Below, piece by piece: positions 24,756-32,125 of a stretch of 64,000 bases of DNA. The translations under genes were made by a program, and so were the position numbers. Below the pieces are notes generated by a model. The model made no database searches and had not been told where the DNA came from. It saw only the letters and a program-made list of their open reading frames with translations. The stretch lies in assembly GCF_023922585.1 (NCBI RefSeq), contig NZ_JAMFTN010000014.1:353108-417107 (forward strand). The letters run 5' to 3'. This DNA comes from Aliidiomarina quisquiliarum. Its GTDB lineage: Bacteria; Pseudomonadota; Gammaproteobacteria; Enterobacterales; Alteromonadaceae. Numbering within the stretch: position 1 is the first letter of the stretch; every line of letters starts with the position of its first letter.

Positions 24756-25320
24756 AACTAGCTCCTTTGTTCAGCTGTTGCATAAGTGCGGCCCGGGCTC
24801 GCGACAAGCGGGAGCGTACCGTGCCGGTATTAATGTCTAAAATGTCGGCCAGCTGTTGATAACTAAAACCTTCAATGTCGCGCAGAATAACCACTTCGCG
24901 GTGCTCTAAAGACAGTTTTAGTATGGCTTGTTCAAGCTGTTCCATTTGCTGTGCTTGCATAACCTGTTGCTCGGCACTGGGGGTACGTGAAGCAAGCTGC
25001 TCGATGTGGTCGTCGAGGTTGTCGGATGGAAACCGTTGCCGGCCGCGCAATAAATCTAAACAGGCATTTCGGGCAATGCGCAATAACCAAGCGGCAAATG
25101 CGGCCGTTGGTTGCCATGTGTTTAATGCCATAAATGCTTTAATAAACACGTCTTGGGTTATGTCTTGGGCGGCATCGTGGTTGCCTAACAACCGCCTAGA
25201 ATAGTGATACACCTGCACTTGATACCGAGCAATAAGCTCACCAAATGCGGCTCGATCACCTTCTCGTGATTGCGCTATAAGGTGTTCATCGGTTGCTTCA
25301 CTCAGTGGTGCACGTTTCAA
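24748..25320 (-). CDS. ECF sigma factor (RpoE-like)
   Basis: A 190-residue sigma-70 family ECF factor. Region 2 (AFGELIARYQVQVYHYSRRL, DITQDVFIKAF) and region 4 (LEHREVVILRDIEGFSYQQL, TVRSRLSRARAAL) are complete. Start is TTG at 25320, chosen because GAGG is well spaced and an upstream ATG is out of frame. Its promoter at 25342-25367 has the ECF form GGAAC-N16-CGTTA, implying that it activates itself. The same promoter precedes the histidine-rich gene, the fourth gene of the cluster. The -35 element resembles the E. coli RpoE one, but the anti-sigma and companion genes are not those of the rseABC system. Confidence 0.92.
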   Translation of the reverse strand: MKRAPLSEATDEHLIAQSREGDRAAFGELIARYQVQVYHYSRRLLGNHDAAQDITQDVFIKAFMALNTWQPTAAFAAWLLRIARNACLDLLRGRQRFPSDNLDDHIEQLASRTPSAEQQVMQAQQMEQLEQAILKLSLEHREVVILRDIEGFSYQQLADILDINTGTVRSRLSRARAALMQQLNKGASYD

Positions 25321-25341
25321 TATTTCATACCTCTAAGCTAA

Positions 25342-25367
25342 TAACGTGTGGGTGCGACAAAAGTTCC
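25342..25367 (-). promoter_or_regulatory. ECF-type autoregulatory promoter
   Basis: On the minus strand GGAAC (25367-25363; GGAACTT in full), 16 bases, then CGTTA (25346-25342). It lies 22 bases upstream of the TTG start of the sigma gene, so the leader is very short. The same boxes and spacing are found at 23830-23855. Confidence 0.7.
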
Positions 25368-25405
25368 ATAAAAAAAGACCTTCAAGCAACCGCCTGAAGG
25401 TCTTT
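25368..25405 (-). terminator. intrinsic terminator of the baeRF gene
   Basis: On the minus strand AAAGACCTTCA (25405-25395) pairs with TGAAGGTCTTT (25385-25375) across a nine-base loop and runs into a T tract. It lies directly upstream of the ECF promoter and insulates the two units. Confidence 0.9.
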
Positions 25406-25442
25406 CACTATAGATGCTTTAAATAGAGCGCGCTAAATAGTT

Positions 25443-26561
25443 TTAAATTGGATAACGTGAAATAACCGCTAAGTCGTGACCACCGGGAATGTCGGCTTTG
25501 CGTACGGCCATTACTTTGGCACCAGTGCGCAAGGCACGGCCGGTAATTTCGTCAACAATGCCATAGTTCACTGCGTCGCCAGAGCCCGCAAAAGTAATTT
25601 CTCCGGTTTCGTCGTCGATATAGCCGTCGATTACTCCGTCAATATCGATTAATAACCTGTCGATACCGCCAAAGGTTGCAAGGCGCGCCGCGTCGGACAG
25701 ATCCGTGGTGGTACGCTGCTGCCCGGTACGCTCGTCGAACAGGCGATGGAAGTCTTGAATTTGCTCTGCATAGTGGGCGTCGAGCACTGGCCGTGCTGCA
25801 GTAGCTAGCTCGGCTGCGGTTAAGCGGTCGGGGTTGCCTACAATGGTTTCTTTTAGTGCCGGTATAGCGCTTACGGAACGGAATAAAGCCGCTAACGGTT
25901 TAGTTGTGGCTAATATTAATGGGCGATCGGAATTAATTAATATGGGCCGTAGCGCCGCGTTTACCTTGCGCACGAAGCGCGTTAAATATGAGCTTTCGCC
26001 TTGTGCACCGTGCCTATGGCCGGTACCCGTATAGTCTTTATTAGTGGCTTTACCGCCGTCAGTTGCCGCGTCGGTGGGCATGTTCTGCACCGTTACTTCT
26101 TGGGCAGGTAAGTCGGCAGACACTTCAACTAGCCGCACTGCATTTTCTGATAGCGCCAGAATATATGCCGTATGTGGAAAAGTAATAGCCCGTAGTAGTG
26201 GTTTCAGGTGGAAACGGTCGGCCACTTCTACAATAGCATTTAGCTTATTGGCCATACGGTAGGTGCGAATAGATTCAGGCGTAGCCAAGATAGCCAAGCT
26301 ATTTGCTTGATGCCCCCAGTACTCGTCGTCGTCTAGTAGGTTGGCAAACTGCTCTTGCAGTAACTGAATGCGTTTTTTATCGACACCCGCTTCTTCAAGT
26401 TGAGCAACTGCCTTTTTAATAAGGTTAACTAAGTGAATGCGACTCGGTTCAATTTCATGGTTAATAGGAGTCGTGGGCAAGTAAATAGAAACACTTGCGT
26501 CTGAGCGTACGAGGTTCAGGTCGCCGATTTCATCGGCACTGGGCATATCAACATAATACAT
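25443..26561 (-). CDS. baeRF-family (bacterial release-factor-1-like) protein
   Basis: A 372-residue cytoplasmic protein that I recognise as a member of the bacterial archaeo-eukaryotic release factor (baeRF) group: early VSIYLPTTPINHE, a central domain with AYILALSENAVRLVEV, then FVRKVNAALRPIL...PLILATTKPLAALF, and a C-terminal L7Ae-like part (RLATFGGIDRLLIDIDGVIDGY, TGAKVMAVRKADIPGG). The group binds ribosomes or acts on stalled translation; the cold-shock hibernation factor Balon is a relative, but I cannot say which branch this belongs to. AGGAGG lies before the ATG. It is monocistronic with its own terminator. Confidence 0.72.
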   Translation of the reverse strand: MYYVDMPSADEIGDLNLVRSDASVSIYLPTTPINHEIEPSRIHLVNLIKKAVAQLEEAGVDKKRIQLLQEQFANLLDDDEYWGHQANSLAILATPESIRTYRMANKLNAIVEVADRFHLKPLLRAITFPHTAYILALSENAVRLVEVSADLPAQEVTVQNMPTDAATDGGKATNKDYTGTGHRHGAQGESSYLTRFVRKVNAALRPILINSDRPLILATTKPLAALFRSVSAIPALKETIVGNPDRLTAAELATAARPVLDAHYAEQIQDFHRLFDERTGQQRTTTDLSDAARLATFGGIDRLLIDIDGVIDGYIDDETGEITFAGSGDAVNYGIVDEITGRALRTGAKVMAVRKADIPGGHDLAVISRYPI

Positions 26562-26615
26562 ATAAAGCCTCCTGCTTAGTTATTGAGCTTCCATTGTAGC
26601 AGAAATCAACAATAA

Positions 26616-27404
26616 CTACTGTGTTTGCCAACTTAAAAAAGCCCACCGCATCGGTTCTCCGCCTTGGCGAGCGTATTCTGGATCTTGCTTATACCATTGT
26701 GTTAGCTTTTCTTTTTCGGCGCTAGTTAATTCGCCAAAACTCCAAGCCACTTTTTCAATTAATTCATTGGCATTGGTGCTGCCCGCTAAACGGCTGGGCG
26801 ACTCAATATAATCAAGGGTAGGGTAAATATTACGTTGGTACAGCATGTTCAGTACATACATGTGATCTGGAAAACTGGTGTCTTCACGGCCTAATAATTC
26901 CGCAATCTCACGGCTAACAAAGCGCCCACCCACTAAATGGGTCATGTATACACGTTTGCGGGCGTGGTTATTTAATTTGGTGAGGGCGCTGTCCATATCG
27001 GCAACAATACTGGCCCGTGACACCACGGCAATGTCGCACACTGGAATAGCCGCCCAGCTGTCTTCCCAGGAAGCAAGAATAGGCTCCACATTCGTTAATT
27101 GCAGGTCGGTTACGTTTTGCTCAAGCGCTGTTAACATGCCTTGGCTGTAGTCTAGGCCATATACTTTTTTTACCTGCGGCGCTAAGGCCAAACCAATGGT
27201 GCCGGGGCCACAACCCACGTCGAGCACCGTGTCGGTTGGACTTACGCTTACACGCTTAATAAACTCGGTGGCATAGGTACTTTCTAGTACTTTGATGCGC
27301 ATTTCAGCTGCTTTCGAGTCCCAGTCGCTGGCAGGTTTAAACACCCTGCCACTGCGGGCTAAATGCTGGCGATATAAATGAGCGAAGTCGATGGTTTTGA
27401 TCAT
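26616..27404 (-). CDS. class I SAM-dependent methyltransferase
   Basis: A 262-residue methyltransferase. Motif I is VLDVGCGPGTIGLALA (about 63-78), followed by VYGLDYSQGMLTALEQN and an acidic-loop region ILASWEDSW. The substrate is unknown. Its ATG overlaps the original stop of the importer ATPase gene (ATGA at 27401-27404), so it is the last gene of the metal-importer operon. Methyltransferases of this type often accompany BtuCD-type metal or metallophore transporters. It is fully intact although the transporter before it is broken, which suggests that it keeps a use of its own or that the damage is recent. Confidence 0.85.
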   Translation of the reverse strand: MIKTIDFAHLYRQHLARSGRVFKPASDWDSKAAEMRIKVLESTYATEFIKRVSVSPTDTVLDVGCGPGTIGLALAPQVKKVYGLDYSQGMLTALEQNVTDLQLTNVEPILASWEDSWAAIPVCDIAVVSRASIVADMDSALTKLNNHARKRVYMTHLVGGRFVSREIAELLGREDTSFPDHMYVLNMLYQRNIYPTLDYIESPSRLAGSTNANELIEKVAWSFGELTSAEKEKLTQWYKQDPEYARQGGEPMRWAFLSWQTQ

Positions 27405-28040
27405 TGAACGAAGTCTCTTTTTAACTGTGCATATACCTGCGCCACAGGAACACTATATAACCAAGCTAGGTTTTCTGCGGTACCTAATTTTTCTAAGCTG
27501 CCCACTTTGTCTAGCTGACCTTTTTTCAGTAACGCTAGCCTGTCGGCTACTTACAGCGCATGTTCGGGTTGGTGGGTGCAAAGCAACACGCCTAAACCCT
27601 TGGCCCGCAACTGCTGCACTTGCTCTAACACCATTATTTGGTTGGCAAAGTCTAAGCTGGCGGTAGGCTCGTCGAGAATTAGCATGCTAGGCTGTTGTAA
27701 TAAGGCGCGGGCAATTAACACCAACTGCCGTTCGCCCCATGAGCACCATGTCGATAACACTAAAGGCGAAATAACCTTCCGTGGCCTGTGGCACATAGCC
27801 AATATGCTGGGCTATTTCACGCCGACTACAGCTAGTAAGGGCTTTATTATTTAACAACACCTGCCCTGCTATTGGTTTTATTAACCCCAATAAGGTTTTA
27901 AACAAGGTGGTTTTACCGCTGCCATTAGGGCCGAGTAAGGCAAGTATTTCATTGCTTTGTAACACAAGGTTAATGTTGCGCCCTATGGCTTGCTTACCAT
28001 AACCAATAGTTAACTGCTCGGCGGCTAAAAGAACTGTCAT
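27401..28040 (-). pseudogene. broken ABC importer ATPase (FepC/MolC-like)
   Basis: The N-terminal half is intact: LLAAEQLTIGYGKQAIGRN, Walker A GPNGSGKTT, the Q-loop YVPQATEGYFAF, then VLMGRTA. There the sequence jumps, out of frame, to GERQLVLIARALLQQPSMLILDEPTASLD, losing roughly 40 codons that should lead to the ABC signature (junction near 27740-27755). A second lesion, a TAA at 27551-27553, stops the C-terminal frame after THQPEHAL, although the frame beyond it is still open for 49 codons (ADRLALLKKGQ onward) and ends in a stop that overlaps the methyltransferase ATG. The start overlaps the permease stop (ATGA). Not functional as it stands. Confidence 0.85.
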
Positions 28041-28200
28041 GTTCGGCCTCCGCGCGCTAATAAATACATAAAAAATGGAGCTCCCACTAAGGCGGTTAAA
28101 ATACCAAGGGGTAATTCAATGCCTGCTACGGTTCGGGCCAAGGTGTCGGTACTGCCAAGCATTGGCGCACCTTGTAACCGTGCTGCCACCACCTGCCATA
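28037..28200 (-). pseudogene. 3' remnant of FecCD/BtuC-type permease
   Basis: Only the last roughly 45-50 codons of a BtuC/FecCD permease remain, reading RLQGAPMLGSTDTLARTV, then GIELPLGILTALVGAPFFMYLL and RGGRT before a stop at 28037-28039. The family is normally 320-350 residues long, so close to 0.9 kb is missing. The left edge is fused directly to the binding-protein gene; the junction (about 28195-28225) is approximate. The stop still overlaps the ATPase ATG, showing the ancestral operon coupling. Confidence 0.8.
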
Positions 28201-28846
28201 CATCGGTAATGCCAAGGGGGAGCCGCTGTTACCCAAGGCACAAATTCAGGATCTTGGGTAATAATGTAATTGGGTTGCCACATTAAAAGCTGTTCTAAAG
28301 AAACCCGCGCAATACCGCGGTGGCCGGTGCCGCTGGCCACATTATGGCAGCCCAGCAGTTCAATAACTTCGCTATGTATTGAGCCGGCCAAACCTGTTTC
28401 CAGGCCGTCGCTACTGCGCGCCGAGTATATTTTTATTGGTTGTTGCGCCTGGGCTTGGGCAAAACCCGCCGCGCCGCTGAGCGATGGGTTTCGCCTGCAT
28501 TACCTACATCTACAATAACGTCTGGTGCCATTACCATTAAGCTTTCAAGCGAAACGGTGCTGCCGCGGCCAGCTAGCCGCCCGGTAACAGGTAGTAATTG
28601 TTGTTTAGGGTGTATATATTGCAGCGCTTCAGCGCTCATATTTGAAGGCCAACCGATAAGCTTTTCTGGGGTAAGGCTATATAAAAAAACCGCTGCAGGA
28701 GGCCCTGCGGCAAAAACTTTACTAATTGTGTTCGGTTGCTTTAAAGGACCATTTTGTACTAGAAGCTCTTTGGCTAACGCCCGTGCCACTGGTGACAGCA
28801 TAAGCGCGCTTGCGATTAACCCTTTGAATAGGGCCCGGCGATTCAC
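28201..28846 (-). pseudogene. broken metal/metallophore-binding protein (MolA/FepB-like)
   Basis: The gene starts with GTG at 28846, overlapping the DUF2478 stop (GTGA), followed by a twin-arginine-like leader NRRALFKGLIASALMLS. The N-lobe reads TISKVFAAGPPAAVFLYSL, KLIGWPSNMS, YIHPKQQLLPVTGRLAGRG, VMAPDVIVDVGNAGETHRS. Near 28463-28480 it shifts frame with loss of perhaps 50-70 codons, and resumes with QPIKIYSARSSDGLETGLAGS, EVIELLGCHNVASGTG, VSLEQLLMWQPNYIITQDPEF. It then breaks off before the last 30-40 residues and fuses to the permease tail. The phrase DGLETGLAGS and its surroundings resemble binding proteins of the molybdate/tungstate or siderophore branch. Confidence 0.82.
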
Positions 28847-29391
28847 ACTAGGGTCCGCTCGGTTAAGGCAATAGGCGCTACACTGCCAAGCCATTGTTCA
28901 ATTGCCGTACGCTCTAAAGGTAAGGTTTCTGCCAAGCCATCGGCAAATTGTAACCAACCGTCGAGGTACTTCTCGCTAACCAAGGTTAAAACGGGTATGC
29001 CAGCACTTATGAGTTCTGCAAATTCTTGACTAAGGCCGCGCCCTTGGGTTTCGCCGTGACCAAATCGATTAATAAATACCAAGTCGGGGGCATTGCCTGC
29101 GTTGGCTTCTACTAACACCCGGCGTAGCACTTCCCCAGCTGCGCCTAGCCCACCCATGTCGAGGCTACAGCCCCGTGAATCGCGGCCTAAATACTGAGAA
29201 ATAACGAAAATTTCACCACTATGAAGATCGCGTAAGGCCATCGGTTTTTTACTGGTTAAGTCTTTACCTTGTTCAGTAACTAAACCTCGAAGCTGCCAGC
29301 CTTGTTGTTGGCATTGTGCCAGTATTTCGCCCAACAAAGCATCGCCTTCCCCGTTGCCATTATGAACAACTGCCGCCGCGGGTAACGCCAT
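28843..29391 (-). CDS. DUF2478 family protein (molybdenum-uptake-associated)
   Basis: A 182-residue protein matching DUF2478, a P-loop-derived NTPase-like family often found beside molybdate transport genes. Seen: early ALPAAAVVHNGNGEGDALLGEIL, RGLVTEQGKD, the RDLHSGEIFVISQYLGRDSRGCSLDMGGLGAA core and DLVFINRFGHGETQGRGL. The function is not established. It is the first gene of the operon and overlaps the binding-protein GTG by four bases. Its presence is my main reason to suspect that the broken importer carried molybdate or tungstate, as MolABC does, rather than iron; this is inference. The gene itself is intact. Confidence 0.75.
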   Translation of the reverse strand: MALPAAAVVHNGNGEGDALLGEILAQCQQQGWQLRGLVTEQGKDLTSKKPMALRDLHSGEIFVISQYLGRDSRGCSLDMGGLGAAGEVLRRVLVEANAGNAPDLVFINRFGHGETQGRGLSQEFAELISAGIPVLTLVSEKYLDGWLQFADGLAETLPLERTAIEQWLGSVAPIALTERTLV

Positions 29392-29513
29392 GAAAGTACC
29401 TCTGCTTTTATGTTTCGTTGTGAATAGAAGTGAATATGAATGAGCCTGTTATACCCTATTGAGGTGAGTTTTTCGACTTCTCGAATGGAGTATTTACGAC
29501 CCTTGCCTAAAGA

Positions 29514-29543
29514 TAAAAAAGAGCAGCTTATTAAGCTGCTCTT
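29514..29543 (-). terminator. intrinsic terminator of norB
   Basis: On the minus strand AAGAGCAGCTTA and TAAGCTGCTCTT form a long perfect stem with a minimal loop followed by TTTTTATC, 25 bases after the norB stop. Confidence 0.9.
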
Positions 29544-29567
29544 TCAATTAAGCTTTAACACCAAATG

Positions 29568-31823
29568 TTAGCTTTGTTTTGAGGTGCCATTCACAGGTGA
29601 AAACACACCTTTAACAACTTGCCAGCTGACCGCTAATGCACCAACGATAAACACGATGTCGCCAATGGTACGGATCCAGCGGAGCGTTACTAAGGTACTG
29701 CTTTGCATAACCGCTTCACTACGTGCGTACCATAAACCTTCCGAAGCGCTCGCCATGAATTGGATAATGCCTATTGGCAGCAAGCTGGTGAACAACATCA
29801 TGGCTAAACCAATATTCAGCCACCAGAATGATGTTTTCATTAGCTGTTCGTTAAACTTTAGGTTAGGACGAATATAGCGCAGCACCATAAGTACAAAACC
29901 GAGTGCTAAGAAGCCATACACGCCAAACAAGGCACCATGGGCATGGGTAGCTGTGGTGTTCAAACCTTGTATGTAATACAGCGCAATGGGTGGGTTGATC
30001 ATAAACCCAAGCACACCGGCACCGAGCATATTCCAGAAGGTAACCGCAACGAAGTACATAAGCGGCCACTTAACTCTGTCCATCCAGGGTGTTCTGTCTT
30101 TTAGCTTATACTGCTGCCATGCTTCATGACCGAGTACAATTAATGGTACTACTTCAAGCGCACTAAAGGTTGCTCCAACCGCCATAACAGGAGTAGTGGT
30201 GCCCGAGAAGTACATGTGGTGGAAGGTTCCTGGAATGCCACCTACTAAAAACAGCGACCCTGCGGCTAATGAGGCTAAGGTAGCCATTCGTTTTGAAACC
30301 AGCCCCATATTGTAGAAAATAAAGGCTAACGCTGTTGTGGCAAATACTTCAAAGAAGCCTTCTACCCATAGGTGTACCACCCACCAGCGCCAATATTCCA
30401 TGACGGAAATATGAGTGCGCTCGCCGTAGAACAACCCTGCTCCGTAAAACAGCCCAATGGCAACCACCGACGAAGTAAAAATGAATAAAAGGTTTTTGTC
30501 GGTTTTAATTTTCAGTGCAGGGGTAATGCAACGTAACATCAATACTAACCAAAGTATGATGCCGATGAATTTGCCCAGCTGCCATAAGCGACCTAAATCA
30601 AGGTACTCATACCCTTGGTGACCAAGCCAGAAGTTCCATTCGGGCGGCATAATTTGCGCGATGGCAAAGAACGAGCCGACAAAGGTACCAGCAACCACAA
30701 GCACCAACGCCCAGAATAGAATATCGACCCCGAGTTTTTGGTATTTAGGATCTTTGCCACCATTAATAATGGGTGCTAAGAATAGCCCTGCGGCTAAAAA
30801 CCCGGTGGCTATCCAGAACATTGCTGCTTGAATATGCCAGGTACGCACTAAACTATAGGGAAACCATTTCGATGTGTCGATGCCATAAAACCCTTGCCCT
30901 TCCACTGTGTAGTGGGCGGTAAAGCCGCCTATAAATACCTGTAAAAGGAACAGTGCAACCACAATAAACAAGTATTTACCTAACGCTTTTTGCGATGGGG
31001 TTAAATTAAAGGCAGTAATGGGGTCTTTATCTGGTGCGATAACTTCTTCGTCGTCCTTCCGCATGAAGGCCCACGCCCACACCAAACCACCAATACCGGC
31101 CACCAACAAAATAATACTAATAAGCGACCAAACTATGTTTTCCATGGTTGGCACGTTGTCGATCAGCGGCTCATGAGGCCAGTTGTTGGTATAGGTGGCT
31201 GAACCACCCGGACGCTCGGTACTTGCCGCCCACGCTGTCCAGTAAAAAAACTCATTCATACGCGCACGCCGCTCGGCACTGGGAAGGGTTACTTCCTTCA
31301 TGGCATAGTTTTGGCGGCGCTGAGTAAATTCAGGATCGCCTCCAAATAAGCGGTCGTAGTAATCGGCCACTTGTTGCATGGCTTGAATACGCCGCTCTGA
31401 AAGAATTACTTTATCGGTGGCGGCGTCGTAACCATTGGTACGGTAAGCCTTTTTGAGTTCGAACTTAAGATTGTTTTGTTGCTGATCTGTTAGTTCAGCG
31501 TATAACTTGCCGTAGTTCTCTTGTGCAGCAAGATCAAGCCACACTTCAAGCTCTCGGTGTAGCCAGTCGGCGGTCCAGTCTGGTGCTTGGTAAGCACCGT
31601 GGCCCCAAATTGAACCTAATTGCATACCACCAATAGACTGCCAAGCGGTTTGACCGTCTAAAATAGACTCTTTGGTCATGAGAACATTGCCTGTTTCAGA
31701 CACATAAGCGGCTGGAATTGGCGGCGCATGCCGATAAATTTCTTTACCAAAATACCCCAATATTGCAAATGTAATAGCCAAAATGGACAGTAAGGTCCAC
31801 CAAGGCCTTTTATACTCACCCAT
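29568..31823 (-). CDS. norB: quinol-dependent nitric oxide reductase (qNOR)
   Basis: A 751-residue, 14-helix inner-membrane enzyme reducing NO to N2O with quinol electrons. The long N-terminal extension, with a soluble domain (about 40-220) between TM1 and TM2, marks the single-subunit qNOR form rather than NorBC. Haem-copper ligands are visible: VRTWHIQAAMFWIATG (His), WVVHLWVEGFFEVFATT (His and Glu), GGIPGTFHHMYFSG (two His), and NTTATHAHGALFGVYG (His pair). GGAG precedes the ATG. No norQ/D, regulator or other denitrification gene adjoins it, so NO detoxification is the likely role. Two palindromes lie upstream. Confidence 0.96.
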   Translation of the reverse strand: MGEYKRPWWTLLSILAITFAILGYFGKEIYRHAPPIPAAYVSETGNVLMTKESILDGQTAWQSIGGMQLGSIWGHGAYQAPDWTADWLHRELEVWLDLAAQENYGKLYAELTDQQQNNLKFELKKAYRTNGYDAATDKVILSERRIQAMQQVADYYDRLFGGDPEFTQRRQNYAMKEVTLPSAERRARMNEFFYWTAWAASTERPGGSATYTNNWPHEPLIDNVPTMENIVWSLISIILLVAGIGGLVWAWAFMRKDDEEVIAPDKDPITAFNLTPSQKALGKYLFIVVALFLLQVFIGGFTAHYTVEGQGFYGIDTSKWFPYSLVRTWHIQAAMFWIATGFLAAGLFLAPIINGGKDPKYQKLGVDILFWALVLVVAGTFVGSFFAIAQIMPPEWNFWLGHQGYEYLDLGRLWQLGKFIGIILWLVLMLRCITPALKIKTDKNLLFIFTSSVVAIGLFYGAGLFYGERTHISVMEYWRWWVVHLWVEGFFEVFATTALAFIFYNMGLVSKRMATLASLAAGSLFLVGGIPGTFHHMYFSGTTTPVMAVGATFSALEVVPLIVLGHEAWQQYKLKDRTPWMDRVKWPLMYFVAVTFWNMLGAGVLGFMINPPIALYYIQGLNTTATHAHGALFGVYGFLALGFVLMVLRYIRPNLKFNEQLMKTSFWWLNIGLAMMLFTSLLPIGIIQFMASASEGLWYARSEAVMQSSTLVTLRWIRTIGDIVFIVGALAVSWQVVKGVFSPVNGTSKQS

Positions 31824-31928
31824 AGTGCAGCTCCATAATCGAGATTAACTCGACGCAAATGTTAATAAAACTCGAAGCCCTAATATGCAATCAAAATGTG
31901 GGTTAAGCAAGTATGTAAAAATTGCTAA

Positions 31929-31956
31929 TTGTTGATTTAGAACAATAAATCAGCAA
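31929..31956. promoter_or_regulatory. 28-bp palindrome upstream of norB (operator candidate)
   Basis: TTGTTGATTTA and TAAATCAGCAA are inverted arms of 11 bases with one mismatch around GAACAA, about 105 bases before norB. It contains TTGAT but lacks the four-base spacing of an FNR/DNR box, and does not match my memory of NsrR or NorR sites. Confidence 0.45.
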
Positions 31957-31966
31957 AGAATATTTT

Positions 31967-31988
31967 GTGGGTAGCCCCTAATACCCAC
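31967..31988. promoter_or_regulatory. second palindrome, GTGGGTA-N8-TACCCAC
   Basis: A perfect inverted repeat of seven bases per arm with an eight-base spacer, located ten bases beyond the first palindrome, about 38 bases from it centre to centre. It has no T tract, so it is more likely an operator than a terminator. The binding protein is unknown. Confidence 0.4.
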
Positions 31989-32125
31989 CCATTACCTATA
32001 ACAGAGGGTGTTAATTATGCTTAAAAATTGTTATGCGGTATCTTCTGTGACATAGGGCGATGCTACTGCGCATTGCCGCTGGGGCTATTGCTCGTTATAG
32101 TAAGCGCTCGTACCTTAAAAATAAT

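Larger units (their letters stand above)
31824..32125. other. 302-bp divergent norB/cls regulatory gap
   Basis: This region holds the upstream sequences of norB (minus) and cls (plus), including two palindromes annotated separately. A weak minus-strand promoter (TTGCTT, 17 bases, CATATT, near 31870-31905) could serve norB. The cls frame is open back to an ATG at 32060, so the second half may be coding. Confidence 0.35.

Noticed and set aside
25424-25436. 13-base repeat TAGAGCGCGCTAA, also at 45990-46002
   Set aside because: Only two copies, low complexity with a GCGCGC centre, and no shared context beyond lying in gaps; chance cannot be excluded.
28440-28874. 144-codon plus-strand frame opposite the broken binding protein
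   Set aside because: It is the antisense shadow of the binding-protein relic, whose residues clearly match a known family.
31932-31952. FNR/DNR box upstream of norB
   Set aside because: TTGAT is present, but the matching half is not at the required four-base spacing; reported only as an unassigned palindrome.
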